DNA of 64,000 nucleotides. It comes from an uncultured Lachnospiraceae bacterium (GTDB lineage Bacteria > Bacillota > Clostridia > Lachnospirales > Lachnospiraceae). The notes beneath the pieces were generated by a model. That model saw only the letters and a program-made list of their open reading frames with translations, had not been told where the DNA came from and did no database searches. Location: assembly GCA_947652735.1 (NCBI GenBank), contig CANTEG010000007.1:89940-153939 (forward strand), read 5' to 3'. Each line of letters begins with the position of its first letter. The stretch's first letter is position 1. Both the position numbers and the translations under genes were made by a program. This document shows positions 18,163 through 27,782 of the stretch, in pieces.

Positions 18163-19374
18163 ATGTCATTAAACAAGAAATCAGTAGATGATATCAATGT
18201 CAAGGGACTTCGTGTTCTTTGCAGATGCGACTTCAATGTACCACTTAAGGAGGGAAAGATTACAGACGAGAACAGACTTGTTGCTGCACTCCCTACTATA
18301 AAAAAGCTTATTGCTGACGGCGGAAAGGTTATCCTTTGTTCCCATCTCGGAAAGGTTAAGACAGAGGAGGATAAGGTGACAAAGACTCTTGCTCCTGTAG
18401 CTGTGCGTCTTTCAGAGCTTCTTGGTCAGGAAGTTAAGTTTGCTGCTGATGCAGAGGTTGTAGGACCAAATGCCAAGGCTGCTGTAGAGGCAATGAATGA
18501 CGGAGATGTTATTCTTCTAGAGAATACACGTTTCAGACCTGAGGAGACTAAAAACGGAGAGGCTTTCTCTAAGGATTTAGCAAGTATTTGTGATGTATTT
18601 GTAAATGATGCGTTCGGTACTGCACATAGAGCACACTGCTCAAATGTAGGTGTGGCAGGCTTAGTTGATACTGCTGTTGTAGGATACCTTATGCAGAAGG
18701 AAATCGATTTCCTCGGAAATGCAGTAGAAAATCCTGTAAGACCTTTCGTTGCAATCCTTGGCGGAGCTAAGGTTGCAGATAAGCTTAACGTTATTTCAAA
18801 CCTTCTTGAGAAATGTGATACGCTCATTATCGGTGGTGGTATGGCATATACATTCCTTAAGGCTAAGGGTTACGAAATTGGAAAGTCACTCGTTGATGAG
18901 ACGAAGCTTGATTATTGTAAGGAAATGATGGACAAGGCAGAGAAGCTTGGCAAGAAGCTTCTTCTTCCTGTAGATTCAGTTATGATTGATGAGTTCCCGA
19001 ACCCAATTGATGCAGAGGTAGCTACAGTATTATGTGATGCTGATAAGATGTTTGCAGACAAGGAAGCATGTGATATAGGACCTAAGACTATAGAGCTTTA
19101 CTCAGAGGCTGTTAAGACAGCTAAGACTGTTGTTTGGAACGGACCTATGGGAGTATTTGAGAATCCTATACTTGCAACAGGTACAAAGGCAGTAGCAGCA
19201 GCACTTGCTGAGACAGATGCAACAACAATCATCGGTGGTGGTGATTCAGCAGCAGCAGTTAACCAGCTTGGCTTTGGTGACAAGATGAGCCACATATCAA
19301 CAGGCGGTGGTGCTTCTCTTGAGTTCCTTGAGGGTAAGGAGCTTCCTGGAGTAGCAGCAGCAAATGATAAATAA
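18163..19374 (+). CDS. pgk: phosphoglycerate kinase
   Basis: This 403-residue enzyme makes ATP from 1,3-bisphosphoglycerate. The N-terminal motif [18 protein letters not shown], the helix [29 protein letters not shown] and the nucleotide-site motif [12 protein letters not shown] followed late by [10 protein letters not shown] and [16 protein letters not shown] are all present. The length is standard. An AGGAGG site lies 10 bases before the ATG, and codon use is as biased as in gapA. tpiA follows after 33 bases with its own AAGGAG, so the two form an operon. Confidence 0.98.
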   Translation: MSLNKKSVDDINVKGLRVLCRCDFNVPLKEGKITDENRLVAALPTIKKLIADGGKVILCSHLGKVKTEEDKVTKTLAPVAVRLSELLGQEVKFAADAEVVGPNAKAAVEAMNDGDVILLENTRFRPEETKNGEAFSKDLASICDVFVNDAFGTAHRAHCSNVGVAGLVDTAVVGYLMQKEIDFLGNAVENPVRPFVAILGGAKVADKLNVISNLLEKCDTLIIGGGMAYTFLKAKGYEIGKSLVDETKLDYCKEMMDKAEKLGKKLLLPVDSVMIDEFPNPIDAEVATVLCDADKMFADKEACDIGPKTIELYSEAVKTAKTVVWNGPMGVFENPILATGTKAVAAALAETDATTIIGGGDSAAAVNQLGFGDKMSHISTGGGASLEFLEGKELPGVAAANDK

Positions 19375-19407
19375 GACATTGATTGGTATATAAAAGGAGA
19401 ATTTCAA

Positions 19408-20154
19408 ATGGCTAGGAAAAAAATTATAGCAGGAAACTGGAAGATGAACATGACACCTTCACAGGCCGTAAAGCTTACAGAGGAGCTTGCTCCACTCGTA
19501 AAAAATGATGCTGTAGATGTTGTTTACTGTGTACCTGCAATCGATATTGTACCTGTAGTTGAGGCTGTGAAAGGTTCAAATGTACAGGTTGGTGCAGAGA
19601 ACATGTATTTTGAGGATAAGGGTGCTTATACTGGAGAAATTTCAGCAGAAATGCTTGTAGATGCAGGTGTTAAGTATGTTATCATAGGACACTCAGAGAG
19701 ACGTGATTACTTTAAAGAGACAGATGCTTTACTTAACAAGAAAGTTAAAAAAGCAATCGAGGCAGGACTTACTCCAATTCTTTGCTGTGGAGAGTCACTT
19801 GAGCAAAGAGAGCTTGGTGTAACTATGGACTGGATTAGACTTCAGATTAAGTCAGATTTAGATGGTGTTGCTGCCGATGATGTTAAGAATCTTGTCATTG
19901 CCTACGAGCCAATTTGGGCAATTGGAACAGGAAAGACAGCAACAACTGAACAGGCTGAAGAAGTATGTAAAGGAATTCGTGAGTGTATTGCTGAGATTTA
20001 TGATGATGCAACAGCAGAGGCTGTACGTATTCAGTATGGCGGTTCTGTAAATGCAGGCAATGCTGCTGAGCTTTTTGCACAACCTGACATTGATGGTGGT
20101 CTCGTAGGAGGTGCTTCGCTGAAAGCAGATTTTGGTAACATTGTCAACTACTAA
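19408..20154 (+). CDS. tpiA: triosephosphate isomerase
   Basis: This 248-residue TIM-barrel enzyme interconverts dihydroxyacetone phosphate and glyceraldehyde 3-phosphate. The active-site residues are seen in AGNWKMN (Asn, Lys), GHSERR (His near 96) and [11 protein letters not shown] (catalytic Glu near 168), with the phosphate loop IQYGGSVN. It is the second gene of the pgk-tpiA pair, ends with tandem stop codons (TAATAATAA) and is followed by a terminator at 20171. The gpmI and eno genes that often follow in other Firmicutes are not here. Confidence 0.98.
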   Translation: MARKKIIAGNWKMNMTPSQAVKLTEELAPLVKNDAVDVVYCVPAIDIVPVVEAVKGSNVQVGAENMYFEDKGAYTGEISAEMLVDAGVKYVIIGHSERRDYFKETDALLNKKVKKAIEAGLTPILCCGESLEQRELGVTMDWIRLQIKSDLDGVAADDVKNLVIAYEPIWAIGTGKTATTEQAEEVCKGIRECIAEIYDDATAEAVRIQYGGSVNAGNAAELFAQPDIDGGLVGGASLKADFGNIVNY

Positions 20155-20170
20155 TAATAAACAGTAATTT

Positions 20171-20220
20171 CACCCCACGATTTTGTAGCACATACAATTT
20201 TGTGGGGTGTTATTTATTTT
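20171..20220 (+). terminator. rho-independent terminator of pgk-tpiA
   Basis: CACCCCAC (20171-20178) pairs with GTGGGGTG (20202-20209), with further inner pairing, followed by a T-rich run. Confidence 0.85.
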
Positions 20221-20237
20221 AAACTGATGGAGAAAAT

Positions 20238-21047
20238 ATGATTAGATTTTTGTTTGTTATAATAATTTCATTGCCGTTTATTATTTATTATCTGGGAGTT
20301 GGCAGATATGTAGAAAGACATGCAGACAGATATGACGAGTGGGCAAGATATAAGATTGCCCAAAAGGTAATAAGAATACTCAGATATAACGGTGGTGTCA
20401 TTACACGCGTGTATGGCAGGGAGAATCTACCGGGTTCAGGTGGGTATATCATGTATTCAAATCATCAGGGAAAATATGATGCTTTGGGAATTATGTATGG
20501 TCATCCTACACCATGTACGATTATGATGGACGAAAAACGTTCCAGACTTCCGATTGTTGACCCATTTATGGATTTGATTAAGGGAAGCAGACTGAAAAAG
20601 GAAGATATGCGCAGTCAGGTTTTTACAATCAGGAAAATAATTGACGAGGTAAAATCGGGAAGAAAATATATAATTTTCCCAGAGGGCGGTTATGACAACA
20701 ATCAAAACAATGTAAACGATTTTCATTCGGGTTCGTTTAAATGTGCAGTAAGAGCAAAATGTCCAATCGTCCCTGTTGCAATCATAAATTCCTACAAGGT
20801 GTTTGAGAGCGTAGCTCCATCACCTATAAGAACAAAGGTAATCTATCTGCCACCAATGTTTTATAATGACTATAAGCATATGACAACAGAACAGATTGCA
20901 ACAATTGTACGTGCAAGGATTATGGTGACAATAGCAGGATACACGAGAAAAAGACAGATTCGAAGGCTTGATATTGCCTTAAATCCCAATGTAACGGACG
21001 TTGATGAGGCAAGAGCATACATAAACAGGCTGAAATATATATTGTAA
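20238..21047 (+). CDS. lysophospholipid (1-acylglycerol-3-phosphate) acyltransferase family protein
   Basis: This 269-residue protein of the PlsC family would move a fatty acyl group onto a lysophospholipid or related acceptor at the inner face of the membrane. One hydrophobic helix at about 3-22 anchors it. The catalytic HX4D motif is NHQGKYD near residue 75, and the acceptor-site motif is IIFPEGGYD near 153. A third family motif, KCPIVPVAIINS, lies near 180. Whether it is the main PlsC or a paralogue cannot be told here. It has a terminator on both sides (20171 and 21076), so it is probably a single-gene unit. Confidence 0.88.
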   Translation: MIRFLFVIIISLPFIIYYLGVGRYVERHADRYDEWARYKIAQKVIRILRYNGGVITRVYGRENLPGSGGYIMYSNHQGKYDALGIMYGHPTPCTIMMDEKRSRLPIVDPFMDLIKGSRLKKEDMRSQVFTIRKIIDEVKSGRKYIIFPEGGYDNNQNNVNDFHSGSFKCAVRAKCPIVPVAIINSYKVFESVAPSPIRTKVIYLPPMFYNDYKHMTTEQIATIVRARIMVTIAGYTRKRQIRRLDIALNPNVTDVDEARAYINRLKYIL

Positions 21048-21075
21048 CGTAATGACAGAGAAAAAAGTTTTCTAT

Positions 21076-21119
21076 AAAAAACACGCCTTTGCCAATTTCT
21101 TGGAAAATGCGTGTTTTTT
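21076..21119. terminator. bidirectional terminator between plsC-like gene and lexA
   Basis: AAAAAACACGC (21076-21086) pairs with GCGTGTTTTTT (21109-21119), with an inner TTT/CCAA to TTGG/AAA stem. T-runs on both strands let it stop both convergent transcripts. Confidence 0.88.
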
Positions 21120-21151
21120 GATATGAAATGAAGTTCTAAGGACACTGTGCT

Positions 21152-21772
21152 TTATAAAGTCCGAAAGAGTCCGATTACTTTACCCAATATAGATAAATCA
21201 TTTGAGACTATAATCGGATCCATATGGTCATTTTCAGGTTGCAGACGAACGTGCCCATTTTCCTTGTAGAATGTTTTTACCGTGGCAGAGTCGTCAATAA
21301 GTGCAACTACAATATCAGAGTTTCTAGCGGTGCTCGTTTCCTCAACCATAACAAGGTCACCGTCCAAAATACCTGCATTTATCATGCTGTCACCCTTAAC
21401 CTTTAACATGAATGTGTTTTTTGTGGTGCGGAGATATTCAGGTGGAACAGGAAAGTAGCCTTCAATGTTTTCCACTGCAAGGATAGGTTCACCACATGTT
21501 ACGGTACCTACAATTGGTACATTCACCAGCTCCCGACGGCTTAAATTAAATGTGTCGTCAAGAATTTCAATTGCTCTTGGTTTTGTAGGGTCTTTTCGGA
21601 TGTAGCCTTTTTCCTCTAGCGTAGCAAGATGTGCATGCACGGAGGAGGTTGATTTTAAATGAACAGCCTCACATATCTCCCTGACAGCAGGCGGATATCC
21701 TTTCTTTAGTATGCATTCCTTTAAATATTCTAATATCTGTTCCTGTTTGGCAGATAATGTATCTTTACTCAT
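21152..21772 (-). CDS. lexA: SOS repressor LexA
   Basis: This 206-residue protein represses DNA-damage genes and cuts itself when activated RecA is present. An N-terminal winged helix ([19 protein letters not shown], then [19 protein letters not shown]) is followed by the self-cleavage site Cys93-Gly94 in VTCGEP. The catalytic serine is Ser129 in [15 protein letters not shown], and the lysine is Lys166 in SATVKTF. The cleavage site is Cys-Gly rather than the Ala-Gly of Bacillus and E. coli, a variant seen in other clostridia. Its promoter carries a LexA box, so it represses itself. Confidence 0.97.
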   Translation of the reverse strand: MSKDTLSAKQEQILEYLKECILKKGYPPAVREICEAVHLKSTSSVHAHLATLEEKGYIRKDPTKPRAIEILDDTFNLSRRELVNVPIVGTVTCGEPILAVENIEGYFPVPPEYLRTTKNTFMLKVKGDSMINAGILDGDLVMVEETSTARNSDIVVALIDDSATVKTFYKENGHVRLQPENDHMDPIIVSNDLSILGKVIGLFRTL

Positions 21773-21814
21773 ATAAAAACCCCTTTCAAAAAGACGAAAT
21801 ACTAATTCACAGAT

Positions 21815-21853
21815 AGTATATCACATGTACAAATAAAATGCAAACGAATGTTC
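21815..21853 (-). promoter_or_regulatory. lexA promoter with overlapping LexA (SOS) box
   Basis: Read on the minus strand, TTGCAT (21843-21838) and TATACT (21820-21815) are 17 bases apart. The box AAACGAATGTTC on the plus strand (21842-21853) matches the Gram-positive GAAC-N4-GTTC pattern with one mismatch and overlaps the -35 element by two bases, as an autorepressor would. Confidence 0.75.
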
Positions 21854-21908
21854 TATATTTTGTATTTGTTTTACCAAAACATACTTATGTCACTAACGAT
21901 GTGAAATA

Positions 21909-21936
21909 TTGATTTTTGTTAATAATGTGCTATAAT
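21909..21936 (+). promoter_or_regulatory. promoter of the first transglutaminase-like surface gene
   Basis: TTGATT (21909-21914) and TATAAT (21931-21936) are 16 bases apart, and the -10 is extended (TGCTATAAT). It is the only good promoter in the divergent region toward 22041 and leaves a leader of about 100 bases. Confidence 0.65.
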
Positions 21937-22040
21937 GACAGTAACTCATAGGGTTCAATTATTATGTACTATAAAAAGTAATTGAAGAACAAAATATAGG
22001 ACGATAAATTTTATAAAACTACAGAAAGGAAAAGGATTAT

Positions 22041-23402
22041 ATGAATAATAGAAGACGAATTGCGGCTTGCATCTGTTCACTTACATTGATGGCAAGCCTT
22101 ACTTTTGCTAATATATTGCCGACGCTTGCTGCGGAAAAAACAGAATGGGACAGTGCTGTGGCTGTAATGCAGGCTGCAAAAAACGATGACACAGGCACAG
22201 GCGATTCAGAACATAACGACGGGCTAATTTATGTAAATGATGCCTTATATCAGGGCTATTACATGGACGATGCAGGTATGATGTACATAGTACTGAGGGG
22301 AGTGGCAAAGCCGAAGACAGGAACACTGAAAGCAGGAACAAAATATTACGATTTTAATTCACAAAATACAGCCGTGCTGTCAATACACACATTATATGTA
22401 AACGGAAACGCATATACAGGATATTATATGGATAGTGCAAATAGGATGTACATGGTAAAAAAAGGAATACGTGTCCTTGCGGACGGAACGGGAAATCTAG
22501 TGAACAAGACACTGAAAGCAGGAACCGTGTATTACAGCAATAAAGAAGAAAAAAAGCTGTCACTTGCACAAAATACGTTATATGTGAATGGAAAATTATA
22601 CACGGGCTATTACATGGACAGCAGGAATAAGATGTACACGGTAAAAAAAGGACTCCGTGAAAATGGAACGGGCAGCTTAGTCAATAGAACGCTTAGGGCA
22701 GGAACGAAATATTACAGCAACAAGGAAAGAAAAAAACTGACATTATCAGCACATACATTATATATAAAAGGAATTGCGTATACAGGCTATTACACTGACA
22801 GTAAAAATAAAATGTACAGTGTTAAAAACGGAATTCGTACTGCCGCCAATAAAACGTTAAAGGCGGGAGCAAAATACTATAGCAATCAGGATGGCAAGAC
22901 AAAAAAAATCTCCCAAAAGACGGTATATATAAACGGAAGTGCAGTAAAGGGCATGAGTGCAAAGTCACTGACAACCCTTCAAAGAGCACAGACGATTGTA
23001 AATCGGATTACGGATGACAGCATGACAAAAGAAGAAAAGCTCAAGGTTTGTTTTCAGTATGTGCAAAAATACAAGGAAAGCCGTCCGAGAACCCCGCATT
23101 ATTTGGGAATGGATTGGCCTGTGCTCTATGCAAATGATATGTTTTTGAAAGGAACAGGCAATTGCTTCAGCTACGCGGCATCCTTTGCATATATGGCAAA
23201 AGCAATCGGATATAAAGAGGTTTACTGCTGTAACAGCGGAAATCATGGCTGGACTGAAATTGACGGCTTGATTTATGATGTGCAGTGGAGCAGGGAACAC
23301 CACGAGTACAATTATTATGGGTTAAGCTATGATACAAAAACGGATGTACCGTATAAATGGGCTATCAGGGAAAGATTACCGTGGATGCACATAAAAATCT
23401 AA
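22041..23402 (+). CDS. exported protein with four wall-type repeats and a transglutaminase-like domain
   Basis: This 453-residue protein has a signal peptide (basic start, hydrophobic core about 8-27, likely cleavage after LAA near 31). Residues 62-295 hold about four repeats of near 55 residues with the pattern TLYVNG-x2-YTGYY-x-DS-x-NKMY-x-VKKG-x-R, each followed by TLKAGTKYYS. They resemble the aromatic-rich cell-wall-binding repeats of Clostridia, but I cannot assign a ligand. From about 310 a transglutaminase/protease-like domain follows, with Cys375 in GTGNCFSYA, His402 in GNHGWTEI and Asp413 in IYDVQW. It has no sortase signal. A close paralogue follows directly, so the pair arose by tandem duplication. 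Confidence 0.82.
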   Translation: MNNRRRIAACICSLTLMASLTFANILPTLAAEKTEWDSAVAVMQAAKNDDTGTGDSEHNDGLIYVNDALYQGYYMDDAGMMYIVLRGVAKPKTGTLKAGTKYYDFNSQNTAVLSIHTLYVNGNAYTGYYMDSANRMYMVKKGIRVLADGTGNLVNKTLKAGTVYYSNKEEKKLSLAQNTLYVNGKLYTGYYMDSRNKMYTVKKGLRENGTGSLVNRTLRAGTKYYSNKERKKLTLSAHTLYIKGIAYTGYYTDSKNKMYSVKNGIRTAANKTLKAGAKYYSNQDGKTKKISQKTVYINGSAVKGMSAKSLTTLQRAQTIVNRITDDSMTKEEKLKVCFQYVQKYKESRPRTPHYLGMDWPVLYANDMFLKGTGNCFSYAASFAYMAKAIGYKEVYCCNSGNHGWTEIDGLIYDVQWSREHHEYNYYGLSYDTKTDVPYKWAIRERLPWMHIKI

Positions 23403-23527
23403 AAGATGAGAAAATTTATGTACAGGACTATCCTGTGACTTTGATGTTTAATCCTGAATTTTTAAATTGATAAAAGTGTGCCACAAAATAATGAATTACT
23501 TCAATTGACAGAGAAAGGCTAATGAAC

Positions 23528-24853
23528 ATGAAAAAACTGATTATATCAATTGTAACATTGATGCTGATAGCAGGTATTGCTTCTATTGGTACATTGCCTA
23601 CATTGGCGGCAGCATCAGAACAGAGTGATTTATCAACGACAGAGGAGTATACAGGCACTAAAAATGGTCTGATTTATGTAGATGGCAAGCTATATAATGG
23701 TTATTACATTGACAGTGAAAATAAGATGTACAGCGTAAAAACAGGAATCCCCACCCTTAAAACAGGAACACTGAAATCAGGAATTAAGTATTATAGTTAT
23801 AATGCAGGAAAAAAGCTGACACTGGCAAAGCAGACGCTGTATGTGAAAGGAACAGCTTATACAGGTTATTACCTAGACAGCAAAAATAGAATGTACATAG
23901 TAAAAAATGGGGTACGCGTCAAAAAAGACGGGACACATAACCTGAAAACAGGAACTCTAAAAGCAGGGACGAAATACTACAGCTATACGTCCAATAAAAC
24001 ACTTACACTAAAAAAACAGACACTGTATGTGAAGGGATACACATATACAGGCTATTACGCAGACAGCAGAAATAAAATGTATATCGTAAAAAATGGAATT
24101 CGTGTCAAAAAAGATGGAACGCACAACGTAAAAACAGGTGTGCTCAAGGCAGGGACGAAATATTACAGCAATACTGCAAAAAAGATAAAGAAGCTGTCAA
24201 AGAAAACGTTATATGTAAATGGCAAAGCATACACGGGGTATTATGCAGATAGTAAAAACAAGATGTACCGTGTAAAAAAGGGAGCCTATGTCCCTGTCAA
24301 TACAACCGTGAATGCCGGAAGTAAATATTACAGCTATAAAGCAGGGAAAAAGCTGACGCTTTCCAGACAGACCGTATATATTAACGGAAAAGCGGTAAAA
24401 GGGATGAGTGCCGAGTCCCTTGCAGTTCTTCAAAGGGCACAGGCAGTTGTTAACAGTATTACGGATGACAGTATGACCAAAAAAGAAAAGCTTAAGGTCT
24501 GTTTTGATTATGTGAAAAAGTATACGGAAATAAGGCCGAGAACCCCACATTATATAGGAATGGACTGGCCTATTATTTATGCAAATGATATGTTCATAAA
24601 TGGTGCCGGAAATTGCTGTAGTTATGCGGCGGCTTTTGCATATATGGCAAAAGCGATAGGGTATGAGGAGGTATATTGCTGTAACAGTGGTGGTCACGGT
24701 TGGGCTGAGATAGACGGCTTGGTGTATGACCCTGAGTGGAGCAAGCATCATTTTGTTTATAATTACTACGCATTAAGTTATGATACAAAAACGGACCAAA
24801 ACTATAAGGGTTCTCTTTCACCAGAAAAACCGTGGATGCGTATCAAGCTTTGA
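23528..24853 (+). CDS. second exported repeat protein with transglutaminase-like domain (tandem paralogue)
   Basis: This 441-residue protein shares architecture and most motifs with its upstream neighbour: a signal peptide ending TLPTLAA, four to five repeats with TLYVKG-x-YTGYY-x-DSKNKMY, and a C-terminal domain with Cys363 in GAGNCCSYA, His390 in GGHGWAEI and Asp401 in VYDPEW. The transglutaminase part is the most conserved; the repeats differ in linker length and charge. The ATG at 23528 is 9 bases from GAAAGG, while the in-frame ATG at 23522 is only 3, so the later start is preferred. The 125-base gap before it holds no terminator. The catalytic triad suggests amide-bond cutting or crosslinking at the cell surface. 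Confidence 0.82.
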   Translation: MKKLIISIVTLMLIAGIASIGTLPTLAAASEQSDLSTTEEYTGTKNGLIYVDGKLYNGYYIDSENKMYSVKTGIPTLKTGTLKSGIKYYSYNAGKKLTLAKQTLYVKGTAYTGYYLDSKNRMYIVKNGVRVKKDGTHNLKTGTLKAGTKYYSYTSNKTLTLKKQTLYVKGYTYTGYYADSRNKMYIVKNGIRVKKDGTHNVKTGVLKAGTKYYSNTAKKIKKLSKKTLYVNGKAYTGYYADSKNKMYRVKKGAYVPVNTTVNAGSKYYSYKAGKKLTLSRQTVYINGKAVKGMSAESLAVLQRAQAVVNSITDDSMTKKEKLKVCFDYVKKYTEIRPRTPHYIGMDWPIIYANDMFINGAGNCCSYAAAFAYMAKAIGYEEVYCCNSGGHGWAEIDGLVYDPEWSKHHFVYNYYALSYDTKTDQNYKGSLSPEKPWMRIKL

Positions 24854-24887
24854 TGGGATTATGTAATGCTTAATTAAGGAGAAAAAA

Positions 24888-26303
24888 ATGGTTTTTAGCT
24901 CATTGGTGTTTTTATGTATATTTTTCCCTATAATATTTTGCCTGCACAGTGTAGTACCATCCATAAAAGCAAAAAATGTGCTGCTAATCATGGCAAGTCT
25001 GGTATTTTATGCTTTTGGAGAACCCGTATATGTGGTTTTGATGGTTATCAGTGCATTTCTCAATTACCTGTGTGCTGTTCTTATGGAAAAAGTGAACCGT
25101 AAGGCAGTGTTAGTTGCAGCAGTAGTGGTGAATATAGGCATTTTGAGTGTATTTAAATATACAGGCTTTTTGATAACAACAATAAATAGTGTGTTTCGTT
25201 TCAATATAACTATTCCTAAGATTACGCTTCCGATTGGCATTTCCTTTTTTACGTTTCAGGCATTGTCCTATGTGATTGATGTGTACCGAGAACAGGTTGC
25301 TGTGCAAAAAAATTTCGGTAAGGTACTGCTTTACATATCATTTTTCCCACAATTGATTGCAGGACCGATTGTAAAATACAGGGATATTGCATATGAGATT
25401 GACAACCGTAACGTAAATCTTAAAGAAACAGCCCTTGGTATGAGACGCTTTATTTACGGGCTGGCAAAAAAGGTATTGATTGCAAATACGATGGCAATCG
25501 TTGCAGATTCGGTATTTACACAGGAGTTTGCCCACATAAATATTATAGGGGCGTGGATTGGTGCCATTGCCTACACGATGCAAATTTACTATGATTTTAG
25601 CGGATACAGTGATATGGCAATTGGACTTGGACGTATGTTTGGCTTCCATTTTAAGGAGAATTTTGAACATCCATATGGTGCGCTTACAATTAAGGAATTT
25701 TGGCGGCGTTGGCATATTTCCCTTTCCTCGTGGTTTAAGGAATATGTTTATATTCCCCTTGGAGGGAACCGAAAGGGACGGCTTCGGACAGGGCTTAATA
25801 AAGTGATTGTATTTTTCCTGACAGGGCTTTGGCATGGTGCTAACTGGACATTTGTTGTATGGGGGCTGTTTCACGGAGCATTTTCTCTTTTTGAAGAATT
25901 TGTTCCGAAGCTTAAAAAGCTGCCCCGTGTAATCTTGCATATTTATACAATGCTTGTAGTAACAGTTGGATTTGTAATTTTCAGGGCAGATACACTTGGT
26001 CAGGCATGTATTTACATCGGGAAAATGTTTGCGGACTTTGAGGTTTCTGCTGTTGCAATGTCCTTTGCATGTCAGCAGCTTACACCGTTTTTCATTGCAA
26101 TGCTGATTGCAGCAGTGATTGGCTGTGGACCAATCAGGAGCTTAACATTAAAATTAAGGGATGTGTCAGAGAAAGAAGAGATTACACAAAAGGAAAACAT
26201 TGTGCAGATACTTTTATTTACAGTGGCATTTTTACTGCTTTCATGGTGCATCATCAGATTGTCAGGAGGCTCCTATAATCCGTTTATCTATTTTAGATTT
26301 TAG
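24888..26303 (+). CDS. MBOAT-family O-acyltransferase (AlgI/DltB-like)
   Basis: This 471-residue membrane protein has about ten helices and the MBOAT signatures WRRWHISLSSWFKEYVYIPL and GLWHGANWTFVVWGLFHG; the histidine in the latter is the likely catalytic residue. Related AlgI and PatA-type proteins pass acyl groups across the membrane so that a partner outside can place them on a polysaccharide or cell-wall polymer. The next gene encodes such a DHHW partner, which supports that role. AAGGAG lies before the ATG. The acceptor is not known from the sequence; peptidoglycan, teichoic acid or an exopolysaccharide are all possible. DltB is less likely because no dltA, C or D follow. Confidence 0.9.
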   Translation: MVFSSLVFLCIFFPIIFCLHSVVPSIKAKNVLLIMASLVFYAFGEPVYVVLMVISAFLNYLCAVLMEKVNRKAVLVAAVVVNIGILSVFKYTGFLITTINSVFRFNITIPKITLPIGISFFTFQALSYVIDVYREQVAVQKNFGKVLLYISFFPQLIAGPIVKYRDIAYEIDNRNVNLKETALGMRRFIYGLAKKVLIANTMAIVADSVFTQEFAHINIIGAWIGAIAYTMQIYYDFSGYSDMAIGLGRMFGFHFKENFEHPYGALTIKEFWRRWHISLSSWFKEYVYIPLGGNRKGRLRTGLNKVIVFFLTGLWHGANWTFVVWGLFHGAFSLFEEFVPKLKKLPRVILHIYTMLVVTVGFVIFRADTLGQACIYIGKMFADFEVSAVAMSFACQQLTPFFIAMLIAAVIGCGPIRSLTLKLRDVSEKEEITQKENIVQILLFTVAFLLLSWCIIRLSGGSYNPFIYFRF

Positions 26304-26387
26304 AGGATGAAATAAGTATTTTAATTTAACTATATGTTTTTGAAATAACTCGGCGAAAAACAGGATGTTCAACAAAAGGAGTATTGT

Positions 26388-27782
26388 ATGAAGAAATATT
26401 TGATTTTCATAATAGCTTGTCTTGTTGTCTGCTTGCTGCCGTTTGTAGGAATGGCAGTGCGTCCGACAACAGTTAGCACGGAAAATAAGAAGATGGCTGA
26501 ATTTCCAAGCCTCAAAGCAGACAATGGAAAATTAAATTTAAAATATTTTGAAGAGTTTGAGGAATACTTCAATGAACATTTTGCATTTCGGAATGAGCTT
26601 GTCTATGCAGATGCAAAGCTTCAAACGTCTATCTTTCAGGTTTCCAATGTGGACACGGTAACATATGGAACGGACGGATGGCTGTATTATTCTTCTACCT
26701 TGGATGATTATTTGGGAAATCATGTTATGTCCGAGCGGCAGATATACAATCTCGCACATAACCTATCCTTAGCGAAGCAGTATACGGAGGCTAATGGCTG
26801 TGACTTTTTGCTCACTATCCCTCCAAACAAAAACACATTGTATGGGGAGCATATGCCATATTATAATTCCTATATTGTGGATGAGACACATAATATAGAC
26901 TTGCTGACACCGAAGCTTTCAGGGCTTCATATTCCATATGCCGACTTACTTGAACTGTTCCGCAATGAAAAGGAAACCTTGTATTTAAAACGGGATTCCC
27001 ACTGGAACATGAAAGGCGCTCTTATGGCGTACAACTGTATTATGGATACTCTTGGATATCAGCATGAAAATTATGGGGACAGCGATGTCATCCGTACCAA
27101 GGACGAGGACGGAGATTTAAACAAAATGCTTTATACGTTCTATGGTGAGAAAGAGCTTAATTACAAATATAACATAGAGCATAACTTTTCATATTCAGAT
27201 AATTTTAAAAGTGTTGAGGACGGATGGATTGAAACAAAGGGGGGAGCTGGAAACGGTTCGTTATTAATGTTCCGAGATTCTTTTGGAAATACATTGATAC
27301 CATTTATGGCGGACCAGTTTGAACAGGCATGGTTCACCAAGGAAAATCCGTATGGATTGGAAAGTCTGGTTGAACAGTGCAAGCCCGACACAGTTGTGTT
27401 TGAGTGTGTGGAGCGGAATATAATACGGTTTATCAACATGCCGCCAATTATTTCTGCACCGCAGACAGATGTGACCGAAGTGGGAGAGCATTTGGAGACA
27501 AGCACTACAATATCCATAAACACATTAGAGTATGATATGAATTATTATAAAATCAGCGGAAGCGTGGACGGGGCATATTTGGAGGATGAGACGGATATCA
27601 TAGTTCGAATCAACGGTACCTGCTACGAGGCATATCATACAGGAGAAAATACATACGAGCTTTACATTAAAAAGGATGAAATTAAAAACAAGTCATTGGA
27701 GCTTGAAGTTTTGTTGAAAAATAATGAAATTTTCAGCTCCGTTCAGACAAAAACTATAGATGAAGGAGAACGATTACAATGA
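26388..27782 (+). CDS. DHHW-family protein (AlgJ/AlgX-like partner of MBOAT)
   Basis: This 464-residue protein has an N-terminal signal anchor (IFIIACLVVCLLPFVGMAV) and an extracytoplasmic SGNH-hydrolase-like domain. The motif LKRDSHWNMKGAL carries Asp203 and His205 of the DHHW family signature, and RDSFGNTLIPFM near 290 looks like the serine-bearing block. From about residue 365 a beta-rich C-terminal module follows. DHHW proteins act with MBOAT proteins in placing acetyl groups on extracellular polymers. Its last bases overlap the next gene by four (ATGA), so translation is coupled. The pairing with the MBOAT gene, 84 bases upstream, is the main support for the role. Confidence 0.85.
   Translation: MKKYLIFIIACLVVCLLPFVGMAVRPTTVSTENKKMAEFPSLKADNGKLNLKYFEEFEEYFNEHFAFRNELVYADAKLQTSIFQVSNVDTVTYGTDGWLYYSSTLDDYLGNHVMSERQIYNLAHNLSLAKQYTEANGCDFLLTIPPNKNTLYGEHMPYYNSYIVDETHNIDLLTPKLSGLHIPYADLLELFRNEKETLYLKRDSHWNMKGALMAYNCIMDTLGYQHENYGDSDVIRTKDEDGDLNKMLYTFYGEKELNYKYNIEHNFSYSDNFKSVEDGWIETKGGAGNGSLLMFRDSFGNTLIPFMADQFEQAWFTKENPYGLESLVEQCKPDTVVFECVERNIIRFINMPPIISAPQTDVTEVGEHLETSTTISINTLEYDMNYYKISGSVDGAYLEDETDIIVRINGTCYEAYHTGENTYELYIKKDEIKNKSLELEVLLKNNEIFSSVQTKTIDEGERLQ

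Noticed and set aside
24209-24751. 180-codon minus-strand frame inside the second transglutaminase-like gene
   Set aside because: It mirrors the repeat and catalytic region of a real gene; its protein shows no domain.
25338-25940. 200-codon minus-strand frame inside the MBOAT gene
   Set aside because: It lies opposite an intact gene with catalytic motifs, and its product is Cys/Lys/Asn-rich without a pattern.
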